Assembly (NCBI RefSeq): GCF_002849605.1 | Contig: NZ_NPIB01000009.1 | Span: 1-64,000, forward strand | DNA: 64,000 nucleotides | Direction: 5' to 3' | Source: Photobacterium carnosum | Lineage (GTDB): Bacteria > Pseudomonadota > Gammaproteobacteria > Enterobacterales > Vibrionaceae | In this document: piece by piece, positions 19,394 through 27,895 of the stretch | Layout: every line of letters begins with the position of its first letter | Numbering within the stretch: the stretch's first letter is position 1 | Translations under genes and position numbers: made by a program | Notes under the pieces: model-generated | The model's input: only the letters and a program-made list of their open reading frames with translations | Databases searched by the model: none | Told to the model about the DNA's origin: nothing

Positions 19394-19408
19394 CTAAATT
19401 AATTAAAG

Positions 19409-19451
19409 AAAAAACGCTTTCAGGATTAAAAACCTTGTCAGCGTTTTTTTG
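19409..19451 (+). terminator. Intrinsic terminator of lon
   Basis: AAAAAACGCT pairs with AGCGTTTTTT, with inner CAGG/CCTTG pairing, and ends in a T-run. Confidence 0.8.
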
Positions 19452-19499
19452 TGTGGCTATAAGGTACATCTAATCGCGTTATGCGAACTAATTTCAAGT

Positions 19500-19529
19500 C
19501 TTGATAGCGATGTATAATGGCTTATCAAG
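19500..19529. promoter_or_regulatory. Inverted repeat around a -10 box upstream of hupB
   Basis: CTTGATAGC (19500-19508) and GCTTATCAAG (19520-19529) are inverted copies with one extra base. They flank TATAAT at 19513-19518, a perfect -10 box about 100 bases before hupB. The arrangement suggests an operator that would block polymerase; no specific regulator is recognised. Confidence 0.5.
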
Positions 19530-19616
19530 GTAATAATGTTTTTCTATTTGGTTACGTTACGTGAGTATATATTTGAATATAGCGTTGTAATCAAGGTTCA
19601 TTAAGAGGATCTAATT

Positions 19617-19889
19617 GTGAACAAAACTCAACTAGTTGATAAAATCGCAGAAAGTGCTGATATTTCTAAAGCATCTGCTGGCCGTGCTCTTGATGCATTG
19701 ATTGAAACTGTCACTGAAACGTTAAAACAGGGTGATCAAGTTGCGTTAGTTGGTTTTGGTACTTTTTCTGTTCGTGAGCGTGCAGCACGTACTGGCCGTA
19801 ACCCACAAACAGGTGCAGAGATCCAAATTGCAGCTGCAAAAGTACCTGGTTTTAAGCCAGGTAAAGCGCTTAAAGATTCTGTAAACTAA
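19617..19889 (+). CDS. hupB: DNA-binding protein HU-beta
   Basis: A 90-residue nucleoid protein that binds and bends DNA as a dimer. The start is GTG, encoding [19 protein letters not shown], with AAGAGGAT as ribosome site. The DNA-grasping arm [21 protein letters not shown] (about 46-66) contains the intercalating proline region RNPQTG, and the C-terminus [12 protein letters not shown] is typical. The position directly after lon is conserved in gammaproteobacteria and distinguishes hupB from hupA. Confidence 0.97.
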   Translation: MNKTQLVDKIAESADISKASAGRALDALIETVTETLKQGDQVALVGFGTFSVRERAARTGRNPQTGAEIQIAAAKVPGFKPGKALKDSVN

Positions 19890-19897
19890 AAAATAGA

Positions 19898-20010
19898 AAT
19901 AATGGGCGGCATGCCATTATTTAGTCATGTTTTCATGGCTTAAAAATTGCGACCGAAAAGGGTATACTCATTCGGTACGATAAAAGCGCATCGGTTGATG
20001 CGTTTTTTTT
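19898..20010 (+). terminator. Two hairpins and the terminator after hupB
   Basis: AAATAATGG and CCATTATTT (about 19898-19923) form a 9-base stem. The strong terminator follows at 19984-20010, where GCGCATC pairs with GATGCG around GGTT and precedes eight T. Between them ACCGAA and TTCGGT also pair. This long structured tail ends the hupB transcript. Confidence 0.75.
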
Positions 20011-20324
20011 ACTTATAAGATGGCCTCATAACAGCAGCCCACAATAAATATCATGTGAGATATTCATTATAAATGTTGTTTAATTGAGTTTATGTAACAA
20101 TTCTCAGTGCTGTGTGTGGCTTATCGGTCACAGGTTATCTATATTGATAAGGCTAAGTTAATTAAAACAAGGTCATTGATATAGCAGTATCTATTCAGTT
20201 GTTGTTATATAACATGTAGTAAATAGTATGGTGCTGTCATCATGGTGATGTCGGTAGCATTGTGCATTAATTTGATAGTAGTTCGAAACCGAGCCAGATC
20301 GAACAGTAGGAGAGACGGCAGATC
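20011..20324. other. ppiD upstream region
   Basis: About 310 AT-rich bases with no ORF. GTTCGA (20281-20286) and TCGAAC (20299-20304) form a hairpin immediately before the AGGAGAG ribosome site of ppiD and could tune translation. TCGGTAGCAT near 20251 weakly recalls an RfaH ops core but does not match well enough to call. Confidence 0.5.
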
Positions 20325-22217
20325 ATGATGGAGCGATTGCGCGAAGGCGCTAACAGCATCTGGGTTAAGATTATTCTAAGCCTAATTATTTTATCTTTTG
20401 TATTTGCTGGCGTCGGTAGTTATCTGGCGAGTGGAAATGAGCAAGTTGCAGCAAAGATTAATGGTAAAGACATTAGCCAACGTCAGTTTGAGCAAGTTTA
20501 TCAAAATGAACGTAACCGTATGCAACAGCGTATGGGCGATTATTTTTCAACGTTGATGAGCGATCCTACTTACGTGAAGCAATTCCGTCAAAGTGTATTA
20601 GACCGTATGGTGAATGATGAATTAATTCAACAACGTGCTAGTAAACTTGGTCTGAGTGTCAGTGATGCACAAGTTAAACAAGAAATTCTTGCGATGCCAG
20701 CCTTTGCCGTTAGTGGTGTATTTAATAACGAGCAATACAATATGGCGTTACGTCGTGCTGGTTTTACCCCTGATCAGTTTGCAGAAACGATCCGTAAAGA
20801 CATGCTACGTCAGCAATTCCTAGCAGCATTACAAGGCAGTGACTTTGTATTGACAGACGAAGCTGATGAGTTACGTAAACTTGAGTCACAACAACGTGTT
20901 GTTCGTACATTAACGCTAAACCTTGCTGGCTTTACTCAAAAAGTAAAAGTAACAGATAAAGAAGCGCAAGATTTCTACGATCAAAACCCTAACTTGTTTA
21001 CTCGACCTGCACAAATCAAAGTATCTTACGTCGAACTTTCTGATAAAGGCTTAACTAAAGATATTAAAGTATCAGAGCAAGCTGCTGAAACGTACTACAA
21101 AGATAATCAAACTAAATTCAGTTCTGCAGAAGAGCGTGAAGTTAGCCATATCTTAGTAAAAGGTGATACAACGGCAGCTAAAGCGAAAGCTGAAGCGCTA
21201 CTTGCCAAGTTACAGAGCGGCGCTAATTTTGCTGAAGTTGCCAAACAATCATCTGATGATACATTCAGTGCTAAAGATGGCGGTAAACTAGAATGGTTTA
21301 CTAAAGGCATGATGGATCCTGCGTTTGAACAAGAAGCTTTTGCTCTTGCAAAACCGGGTGATATGTCAGGCCTTGTTAAATCATCATTTGGTTACCACAT
21401 TATTTTACTTGATGGTATTAAAGTCGGAAAAGTGAAACCATTTGTAGATGTTAAAGCGACAATTATTGCTGAACTACAACAGCAGCAAGCCGCTGATCAT
21501 TTCTACAAGCTTAAAAGCAAGTTAGCTGAAGTTGCTTTTGAATCTCCAGATTCATTAGATGCTGCCGCTGAAGCCGTAGATGTAAAAATCATTCATACTG
21601 GGTATATAACACCAGCAGAAGAGAAAGGTGCATTAGCTAATAAGCAAGTTCAAGAAACACTACAAAGTCCAGAAGTTCATGATGATGGTATGAACTCTGA
21701 TGTGATTGAGTTAGGTCCTGAACATGTGATTGTGGTGCGTGTTGATGATGCTCGTGCTCAAGCAGTGTTACCATTTAAAGATGTTGCAGCAAAAGTGAAT
21801 GCAATGGTTGCGAGCCAAAAAGGTGAACAACAAGCACAAGCTAAAGCTGATGAGATTATCGCTGACCTTCGTAAAGGTAAGAATGATATTGTTGCTAAAG
21901 ATGGTTTAAGCTTCTCTGGCGAACAAACAATTAATCGTTCAGGTCCAAAGGTGAACATTTCAAATGTAGCATTTGGTTTACCTAAACCAACGGCAGATAA
22001 GGCAACTTATGGTATGGCTCGTGATAACAACGGTAATGTTGAAATTATCGCACTAGATAAAGTTGTTAACATGAAGTTGGCTGGCGAAAAAATAAATGGT
22101 CAGTTTGCAGAGCAAATTGGGCAGATGTTTGCTCAAGAAGATCTTGCTGCTACGCTGAAAACATTGCGTGAATCAGCAGAGATTAGCTACCCAATGCAAG
22201 ACTCATCGAAAGATTAA
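20325..22217 (+). CDS. ppiD: Periplasmic folding chaperone PpiD (SurA/PpiC-like)
   Basis: Inner-membrane-anchored chaperone at the periplasmic exit of the SecYEG translocon. The 630-residue protein has a short cytoplasmic start, one transmembrane helix (about 16-34) and an N-terminal SurA-like chaperone part. A parvulin domain (about 262-362, REVSHILVK to SFGYHIILLDGI) and a C-terminal SurA-like tail follow. The parvulin domain in this family is usually inactive as an isomerase. ATGATG at the start follows AGGAGAG. The hupB-ppiD order is conserved. Confidence 0.96.
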   Translation: MMERLREGANSIWVKIILSLIILSFVFAGVGSYLASGNEQVAAKINGKDISQRQFEQVYQNERNRMQQRMGDYFSTLMSDPTYVKQFRQSVLDRMVNDELIQQRASKLGLSVSDAQVKQEILAMPAFAVSGVFNNEQYNMALRRAGFTPDQFAETIRKDMLRQQFLAALQGSDFVLTDEADELRKLESQQRVVRTLTLNLAGFTQKVKVTDKEAQDFYDQNPNLFTRPAQIKVSYVELSDKGLTKDIKVSEQAAETYYKDNQTKFSSAEEREVSHILVKGDTTAAKAKAEALLAKLQSGANFAEVAKQSSDDTFSAKDGGKLEWFTKGMMDPAFEQEAFALAKPGDMSGLVKSSFGYHIILLDGIKVGKVKPFVDVKATIIAELQQQQAADHFYKLKSKLAEVAFESPDSLDAAAEAVDVKIIHTGYITPAEEKGALANKQVQETLQSPEVHDDGMNSDVIELGPEHVIVVRVDDARAQAVLPFKDVAAKVNAMVASQKGEQQAQAKADEIIADLRKGKNDIVAKDGLSFSGEQTINRSGPKVNISNVAFGLPKPTADKATYGMARDNNGNVEIIALDKVVNMKLAGEKINGQFAEQIGQMFAQEDLAATLKTLRESAEISYPMQDSSKD

Positions 22218-22237
22218 TTGAAATTGTAATGTAAATA

Positions 22238-22270
22238 GACGGGTCGTCTTGTGCGCCCCGTCTTTTTTTT
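22238..22270 (+). terminator. Intrinsic terminator of ppiD
   Basis: GACGGG pairs with CCCGTC around TCGTCTTGTGCGC and is followed by eight T. Confidence 0.85.
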
Positions 22271-22346
22271 GCTTAAATTTTAGTGATTGTTATTACAATA
22301 CTGGCTTTATTGCATATTATTCGTATTCACCTAAACGAGAAACGGA

Positions 22347-22649
22347 ATGAATATGACAATAAAATATCAGTTGTTTAAAGCCATCATTGTAGCGGGAACA
22401 TTAGTATTAGCACCGTTAAGTTATGCTAATCCAGATCAGCACAAAGGTATTGATATTATAGTTAATATAAATGATGCCAACGCTGAACAGCTTGATAAAT
22501 TATTGGTAGGAATTGGGCCAGATAAAGCAGAAAACATTATTCAATATCGAATTAAATATGGCAAGTTTGCATCTGTTGATGATCTTGAGAAAGTGAAAGG
22601 TATTGGTACTTCAACAGTAGATAAAAACCGTAATCGAATTAAGCTGTAA
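22347..22649 (+). CDS. ComEA-like helix-hairpin-helix protein, exported
   Basis: A 100-residue protein with a signal peptide (about residues 1-27, cleavage after SYA). One ComEA-type double helix-hairpin-helix domain follows, marked by VNINDANAEQLDKLL, GIGPDKAENIIQYR and VKGIGTSTVDKN. This family binds double-stranded DNA in the periplasm and in Vibrio ratchets DNA during natural transformation. Location after ppiD matches the E. coli small ComEA-like protein ybaV as well as Vibrio genes, so a role in competence is plausible but not proven. Confidence 0.88.
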   Translation: MNMTIKYQLFKAIIVAGTLVLAPLSYANPDQHKGIDIIVNINDANAEQLDKLLVGIGPDKAENIIQYRIKYGKFASVDDLEKVKGIGTSTVDKNRNRIKL

Positions 22650-22676
22650 TTATTAATAATTCGAGTTTTATCTATT

Positions 22677-22706
22677 ACGACAGGCATCGCGCCTGTCGTT
22701 TTTTGT
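22677..22706. terminator. Intrinsic terminator between the comEA-like gene and the rhomboid gene
   Basis: ACGACAGGC pairs with GCCTGTCGT around ATCGC and ends in TTTTTT. It faces the ComEA-like gene but can also serve the convergent rhomboid gene. Confidence 0.88.
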
Positions 22707-22720
22707 ATTATTGTTATTCT

Positions 22721-23269
22721 CTAGGCTTTATTTCTTGGTGTTGTGATTAAGGCAATAATTACACCAGAGATAGCACCCATTAAATGGGCTTGGGTTGCGA
22801 CTTGTACCCCAATCAGTTCAGCTGAACTCGCAGAGCCACCAAAACATTGCTCCCAACTTATTTTAACTATCAAACCAAAGAATAATAACCAACCGCCTTT
22901 AGTTTTAGTTTGAATATCACGAATGGCTCCCCAAGCAAATAAGCCATGTAATACGCCCGAGAAGCCAGCATACCAGCTAATTTGCGTGGCAAATAAGCCA
23001 ACGCCGATAATAGTACTGAGGCTTAAAATTAATAAGCTGTAATGGTGTGAATTAAAATGAGCGCGAAAAATAAAGCTAATAATAGCAAATGCACCTGCAT
23101 TCATAGCAAGGTGGATCCAGTTGGTATGGGTGATATTTCCTGTTAGGATCCGCCATACCTCGCCATTGAGTATCGCTTGGCGATCCCATACTAACAGTGG
23201 TTGAAGTTGTGGGATTTGAGCAATAATCCCTATAATTAATGCGAGAATAATGTAATTGCGAATAGACAA
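22721..23269 (-). CDS. rrtA: Rhomboid-family protease, probable rhombosortase
   Basis: A 182-residue membrane protein with about six helices. Motifs are WRILTGNITHTNWIHLAMNAGA (HxxxN), the catalytic serine in AGFSGVLHGLFAWG and a C-terminal histidine in AHLMGAISG. The small size and GxSGxLHG motif fit rhombosortases, which cleave GlyGly-CTERM tails of exported proteins in Vibrio and relatives. The start is a TTG with GAGG five bases upstream. The frame is open for 73 more codons, but that extension lies antisense to the neighbouring gene. No GlyGly-CTERM substrate gene is seen in the window. Confidence 0.82.
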   Translation of the reverse strand: MSIRNYIILALIIGIIAQIPQLQPLLVWDRQAILNGEVWRILTGNITHTNWIHLAMNAGAFAIISFIFRAHFNSHHYSLLILSLSTIIGVGLFATQISWYAGFSGVLHGLFAWGAIRDIQTKTKGGWLLFFGLIVKISWEQCFGGSASSAELIGVQVATQAHLMGAISGVIIALITTPRNKA

Positions 23270-23279
23270 GGCAACCTCA

Positions 23280-23888
23280 ATGAGTCGGTATTGTGAATAC
23301 TGTGGTAAGGCAAAAAAAGCCTGTATTTGCCACTGGATTGAAAACATCACAGCAACAACGGAAATTTGGATTTTACAGCACCCATCTGAAATTAAACGCG
23401 CAATAGGTACCGCAAGAATATTATCACTTTCCTTACCAAATAGCCGACTCTGGGTTGGAGAAGATTTTTCTGATAATGATGAACTCAACAGCTTATTGGC
23501 GGATCCTGAACGTGATGTGTATGTTGTTTATCCTGGTGAAGGTTCAATACCTATTTCAACCGTTGCAACAACAGCGAATAAGCAACGTCTACAAACGGTT
23601 ATTTTATTAGATGGTACGTGGAAAAAAGCTTATAAGATGTGGTTGCTTGCAACAAATTTACATCACCTTCCCTTGGTTAATTTAGATAATGCTGATAGCG
23701 GTAATTACCGTATTCGTAAATCATCTAAAGAGCAGGGAGTATCAACGGTAGAGGCTGGGTATTTAGCCTTGTCTGCATTTGAAACCAATGCTGATAAATT
23801 TGCGCCGTTGTTAGCAACCTTTAATCACATGATAGATTTTCAGATCAAGCATATGCCACAAGGGGTGTTTGAGAAGAATTATTTGTGA
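23280..23888 (+). CDS. DTW-domain tRNA-uridine aminocarboxypropyltransferase
   Basis: A 202-residue protein that by family transfers the 3-amino-3-carboxypropyl group of S-adenosylmethionine to a tRNA uridine (acp3U). It has the N-terminal cysteine cluster SRYCEYCGKAKKACICHW and the DTW motif LDGTWKKAYKMW near residue 122. The start is MSRYCEYC with AAGG nine bases upstream; the longer frame from 23256 adds residues lying inside the divergent gene's upstream region. Its start codon is only 10 bases from that of the rhomboid gene. It resembles TapT (YfiP), but the paralogue is not certain. Confidence 0.88.
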   Translation: MSRYCEYCGKAKKACICHWIENITATTEIWILQHPSEIKRAIGTARILSLSLPNSRLWVGEDFSDNDELNSLLADPERDVYVVYPGEGSIPISTVATTANKQRLQTVILLDGTWKKAYKMWLLATNLHHLPLVNLDNADSGNYRIRKSSKEQGVSTVEAGYLALSAFETNADKFAPLLATFNHMIDFQIKHMPQGVFEKNYL

Positions 23889-23907
23889 GGATCAGAGCTT
23901 AATCGCC

Positions 23908-24030
23908 GTCATGCCCGTGAGGGCGATAGGGAATATATTACCCGCGCGTCGTAGAGTTACTATGGTTATATACGGTTTTCACTGGCGTCTTTAATGCTCA
24001 AGTTCGCGGTGAGTAGATCACGGATAGCTT
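23908..24030. repeat. Dispersed palindromic repeat, copy 2
   Basis: It opens GTCATGCCCGTGAGGGCGAT and continues through ATAGGGAATATATTACC. It then shares CGCGCGTCGTAGAG, GGTTTTCACTGGCGTCTTT and TTCGCGGTGAGTAGA with copy 1 at 183-325. The first stem differs from copies 1 and 3 (CATGCCCGTGAGGGCG instead of CATTCCCTACAGTGAGG), so it belongs to a variant subfamily. Confidence 0.72.
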
Positions 24031-24086
24031 CGTGCCTCAACTTCCGAGATGTGAATAATAGGCTGGTGAATGCAAAGCCCAACCCC

Positions 24087-24147
24087 GTCATTCCCTACAG
24101 TGAGGTTACGAACGAGATAGGGAATCTACTACCCGCGCGTCGTAGAG
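24087..24147. repeat. Dispersed palindromic repeat, copy 3 (short form)
   Basis: Differs from 183-243 at only two of 61 bases and lacks the 3' half present in copies 1 and 2. It follows copy 2 in the same orientation and ends seven bases before the stop of the reverse-strand dGTPase gene, so the two copies fill the convergent space. Confidence 0.8.
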
Positions 24148-24154
24148 TCTCTCA

Positions 24155-25522
24155 CTAAACTCCATGCCCCTCACTGCCTATTTCCATCATGATTGAGGGT
24201 TGAAATAGGGTATTGTAAAGTCGCTGTGAAAAGCCATCGGTCATGCTTGAAATATAATCGGCAATGATCCGCATATCATTATCACCTTTATCTACTGCTC
24301 GTTGCCAATGTTGACGAGTAGCCTCTGGTAATAACCGTTCAGGATCTGACGCAAAGGCATCAAACAATTCCATGATTAATTGTTGGCCTTTATATTCTAG
24401 TAACTGAATCTCAGGTTTTTTAACCACATAATCACTGACAAATTGTTTTAGTACATTAAGCGATTTTTCCATTGCGGGCGACAGAAATGCATTCCACTTT
24501 AATAGTGGCTCTTCAAAACTGTGTAAGCCATCTTGCAGTGTTGGCGCGATTTCAATTGAGGTCAATAAAGCATTAACTAGCGCGCCAATAGCATCTTTAC
24601 GTTGGTGATGGCTAGCAAACATATGTTCGCTTATTTCACCAATACGTTGTTCTAACCACGGATCACCACATTCAGCAATTTTTGACGCCACTGCTTCTTG
24701 CCATTGATCACGATTCACAATACCCATCACAATGGCATCTTCAAGATCATGGACCCCATAAGCAATATCGTCGGCTAACTCCATGATTGAACAATCAAGT
24801 GATTTAAAGCGGGTTTTATTATGCTGATGCGGTAATGGCGCGTGATTACGCATTTGTTTAAACAGTTGGCTATCATGTTCAGATAATGGCGCTAACACCC
24901 AATCAAAGACCGTTTTGTCATCATCATAAATGCCTTTCGCAGGATGCCACAGTTTGGCTTTTAAATGACGGAAATTAACCACATCATCGGCGCGTTCAGT
25001 TGCGGTGGTTTGACTTAGTAATGCTGGGTATTTAAGTAGCCCTAATAACGTACGGCGTGAAAGGTTCATGCCGTGATGTTCAGTGTAGGGTTCTAGCAAT
25101 GTGACGATTCGGAAGGTTTGCGCATTACCTTCAAAACCACCGTGATTACGCATCATGTAATTTAATGCGACTTCACCACCATGACCAAACGGGGGATGAC
25201 CAATATCATGCGCCAGACAAAGACTTTCCATTAAGCTGGTTGAGGCTAATAACGAATGAAATTGTGGTTGTTTTAATTTTAGTTGAGCCACAATGCCGGT
25301 GCCGATTTGTGAAGCTTCAAGGGAATGGGTTAAGCGGGTACGATAGAAATCGTGATTGCCAGCGCCATGCACTTGGGTTTTGGCTTGCAGACGTCGAAAC
25401 GCTGCTGAGTGTAAAATTCGCGCACGATCACGTTGATAGGCAGAACGGTGATCATCACGACGCATTTTTTGTTCGTCGCTGTGACGTTGTTGCCAGCAAG
25501 GATCAATAATAAAGGCCGTCAT
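24155..25522 (-). CDS. dGTPase-family HD-domain deoxynucleoside triphosphohydrolase
   Basis: A 455-residue protein with the HD signature: H66 in [15 protein letters not shown]105-D106 in [15 protein letters not shown], and the downstream aspartate in [14 protein letters not shown]. Family members split dNTPs into deoxynucleoside and triphosphate, lowering dNTP pools; some act against phage. It is shorter than E. coli Dgt and matches the type-2 deoxyguanosinetriphosphate triphosphohydrolase-like proteins. Its ATG overlaps the yfbR stop (TAATG), implying coupled translation with another HD nucleotidase. Confidence 0.9.
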   Translation of the reverse strand: MTAFIIDPCWQQRHSDEQKMRRDDHRSAYQRDRARILHSAAFRRLQAKTQVHGAGNHDFYRTRLTHSLEASQIGTGIVAQLKLKQPQFHSLLASTSLMESLCLAHDIGHPPFGHGGEVALNYMMRNHGGFEGNAQTFRIVTLLEPYTEHHGMNLSRRTLLGLLKYPALLSQTTATERADDVVNFRHLKAKLWHPAKGIYDDDKTVFDWVLAPLSEHDSQLFKQMRNHAPLPHQHNKTRFKSLDCSIMELADDIAYGVHDLEDAIVMGIVNRDQWQEAVASKIAECGDPWLEQRIGEISEHMFASHHQRKDAIGALVNALLTSIEIAPTLQDGLHSFEEPLLKWNAFLSPAMEKSLNVLKQFVSDYVVKKPEIQLLEYKGQQLIMELFDAFASDPERLLPEATRQHWQRAVDKGDNDMRIIADYISSMTDGFSQRLYNTLFQPSIMMEIGSEGHGV

Positions 25523-26106
25523 TAGCTGATCTCATCTAGCGTCAAATTAAAACTATCGGCAAAGATGGTGAGGAAATAGTCCATTTCTGGCGTTTTACGT
25601 GCCGTTAAGGTTTCCTCAAGGCGTTTCTTTGCTTTAGTAAATTCGTGATTCCCTGCACTTAATTCTTCTAAGCATTTGAGATAAGCACATAAAGTATCAG
25701 CTTGTTTAACGATGGCTGCATTTTCAGGATCGAGCTTATGGCTATCAAGTAGCGGTGCATAATCCTCATGAAATTCTTCTGGTAACATTGACAGCAGCTT
25801 TTGTTCTGCGGCTAGTTCGATTTTTTTATATTCTTCGGCGATTGTTGGGTTGAAGTATTTAATCGGTGTTGGCATATCCCCCGTGATCACTTCGCTGACA
25901 TCATGAAACATGCCTAATAAAGCGATACGTTCAGGATTAACATTACCGCCAAACTTACGGTTTTTAATCAGTGCCAGTGCGTGAGCAACAAAAGCAACCT
26001 GAAGACTGTGTTCTGAAATATTTTCAGTTTCAACACTGCGCATTAATGGCCAGCGTTGAATTAAACGCATCCGCGCTAGATGAGCAAAAAAATGGCTTTT
26101 TTCCAT
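25522..26106 (-). CDS. yfbR: 5'-deoxynucleotidase YfbR
   Basis: Dephosphorylates deoxyribonucleoside 5'-monophosphates. The 194-residue HD protein carries H33 (SEHSLQVAF) and H68-D69 ([20 protein letters not shown]), the same positions as in E. coli YfbR. Length is normal. It is translationally coupled to the downstream dGTPase-like gene, and alaA lies upstream on the same strand, as in enterobacteria where yfbR and alaA are neighbours. Confidence 0.95.
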   Translation of the reverse strand: MEKSHFFAHLARMRLIQRWPLMRSVETENISEHSLQVAFVAHALALIKNRKFGGNVNPERIALLGMFHDVSEVITGDMPTPIKYFNPTIAEEYKKIELAAEQKLLSMLPEEFHEDYAPLLDSHKLDPENAAIVKQADTLCAYLKCLEELSAGNHEFTKAKKRLEETLTARKTPEMDYFLTIFADSFNLTLDEIS

Positions 26107-26202
26107 GGGATAGTTCCCCTATAGCTAAAATACTGATGACTTGAGTATACCAATACTGGTTCGTTGGTGGGGGAATTAGTTACGTAGGGTTTAACAGTAC
26201 AG

Positions 26203-26233
26203 ATAAAGAAAAGCCCCGACAGGAATCGAGGCT
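26203..26233 (-). terminator. Terminator of alaA
   Basis: On the reverse strand AGCCTCGA pairs with TCGGGGCT (one mismatch) around TTCCTG and is followed by TTTTCTTT. It separates alaA from yfbR. Confidence 0.65.
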
Positions 26234-26287
26234 AATGATAGGGTATTACCTACCGCTATTATTATGACAGTAGTTATGTAATCGTTG

Positions 26288-27502
26288 CTATTGACGATAA
26301 CTATGCAGGAAGCGCTCTAAGCGGATCATTGCAAGTTCAAGATCATCAACTCGTGGCAAAGTAACAATACGGAAGTGATCCGGTTGTTTCCAGTTAAAGC
26401 CCGTTCCGTGAACCACTAAGACTTTTTCTTGCAGTAAGAAATCCATAGCAAAGCGTTGGTCATCAACAATATTGAATTTTTTCTGATCTAATTTTGGAAA
26501 TAAGTACAGCGCGCCCTTAGGTTTTACACATGAAACCCCAGGGATTTGAGTTAATAAATCATACGCTTTATCGCGTTGTTCTAATAAGCGTCCGCCGGGT
26601 AAAATCAATTCATTGATACTCTGATAACCGCCCAATGCTGTTTGAATCGCATGTTGCATCGGTACGTTGGCACATAAACGCATAGAAGACAGCATTTCTA
26701 GGCCTTCAATATAGCCTTTCGCTTTATGTTTTGCGCCAGAAAGTACCATCCAACCCGCACGGAAACCACACACGCGGTATGATTTAGAGAGGCCATTAAA
26801 CGTAATACAAAACACATCAGGCGCTAATGGTGCAATTGAAGTGTGCTTAGCGCCGTCATACAAAATTTTATCGTAGATTTCATCGGCAAAAATAATCAGA
26901 TTATGCTGACGTGCAATTTCAACGATTTCTAATAAAAATTCACGGCTATAAACAGCGCCTGTCGGATTATTAGGGTTGATCAGTACGATACCACGGGTAT
27001 GTGGTCCGATTTTTTTCTTGATATCATCAAGATCAGGATACCAATCAGATTGCTCATCACAGGTATAGTGCACCGCAGTACCACCAGAAAGTGACACGGC
27101 AGCAGTCCATAATGGATAATCAGGAGAAGGGACTAAAATTTCATCTTTATGATTGAGCAATGCTTGCATCGCCATCACAATTAATTCTGATACACCATTA
27201 CCAATAAAAACATCTTCAACGTCAATGTCTAATAAACCACATTTTTGATAATGTTGAACAATGGCTTTGCGTGCAGGGTAAATACCTTTTGAATCACAGT
27301 AACCTTGCGATGTTGGCAAGTTACGGATCACATCAACCAGAATTTCATCAGGGGCATCAAACCCAAATGGCGCTGGATTGCCAATATTAAGTTTAAGTAT
27401 CTTTTGGCCTTCTTCTTCCATGCGTTTAGCATGCTTAAGAACGGGACCACGTATATCATAACAAACATTATTGAGCTTGGATGACATCCCGAAATTTTGC
27501 AT
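26288..27502 (-). CDS. alaA: Alanine transaminase AlaA (YfbQ), PLP-dependent
   Basis: Class I aminotransferase that makes alanine from pyruvate and glutamate. The 404-residue protein is close to E. coli AlaA throughout: KLNIGNPAPFGFDAPDEILV, YCDSKGIYPARKAI, INPNNPTGAVYS, ADEIYDKILYDGA and the PLP lysine in FNGLSKSYRVCGFRAGW. The start MQNFGMSSKL follows AGGAAAG; an internal ATG six residues on is a possible alternative. It is transcribed away from the men operon. Confidence 0.96.
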   Translation of the reverse strand: MQNFGMSSKLNNVCYDIRGPVLKHAKRMEEEGQKILKLNIGNPAPFGFDAPDEILVDVIRNLPTSQGYCDSKGIYPARKAIVQHYQKCGLLDIDVEDVFIGNGVSELIVMAMQALLNHKDEILVPSPDYPLWTAAVSLSGGTAVHYTCDEQSDWYPDLDDIKKKIGPHTRGIVLINPNNPTGAVYSREFLLEIVEIARQHNLIIFADEIYDKILYDGAKHTSIAPLAPDVFCITFNGLSKSYRVCGFRAGWMVLSGAKHKAKGYIEGLEMLSSMRLCANVPMQHAIQTALGGYQSINELILPGGRLLEQRDKAYDLLTQIPGVSCVKPKGALYLFPKLDQKKFNIVDDQRFAMDFLLQEKVLVVHGTGFNWKQPDHFRIVTLPRVDDLELAMIRLERFLHSYRQ

Positions 27503-27895
27503 ATAATACTTTCCTGATGATGATTTTTGGTATCCTCACAAATTACACTATAAAACCAGTTTAAAGGAACACCTTTTAGCATAAAATTTTGTAAAATAGT
27601 TTTTTGTGTTATTTCAAACCCATACTAGCTGTGTTATCGACTAGAGTTATGGTTAAGGTTCAGCTATTTATGCTGAAATATAGCCAAAAGGAATGACGTT
27701 ACTTCATTAGTCAGATGCTATCGAGTGAGGTAGAATACCCAAATCATTATTCTTTGCTGATAATCAATGCTTGTCTCGTTAGATAACCATTGAAATAATG
27801 ATTCTTTTCAGCAAAGAATCAAGTATGTCCATGATTGGCATATCTTTCAGCCAGGGATGAGCCGTATTGGTGATATTTAGCTGAGCGAGGTTATC
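27503..27895. promoter_or_regulatory. alaA/menF divergent region with competing inverted repeats
   Basis: A 393-base region. ATTCTTTGCTGA (27749-27760) pairs perfectly with TCAGCAAAGAAT (27808-27819). Overlapping it, AATCATTATT (27743-27752) pairs perfectly with AATAATGATT (27796-27805), and CAATG/CATTG pair inside. A separate small hairpin TTCAGC/GCTGAA lies near 27659-27677. The two large pairings share left-arm sequence, so they are mutually exclusive, a pattern seen in attenuators and regulated leaders. No T-run terminator is evident. Confidence 0.6.

Noticed and set aside
19940..20010. Possible small RNA between hupB and ppiD
   Set aside because: A TATACT box precedes a terminator, but no suitably spaced -35 exists and the product would be under 40 bases; it is better read as the hupB 3' tail.
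20249..20262. ops-like sequence TCGGTAGCAT upstream of ppiD
   Set aside because: Only the GGTAGC core agrees with the RfaH ops element, and ppiD is not a long surface-polysaccharide operon.
23270..23488. 73-codon N-terminal extension of the rhomboid gene
   Set aside because: It lies antisense to the conserved N-terminus of the DTW gene, has no rhomboid character, and a TTG with a good ribosome site gives the family length.
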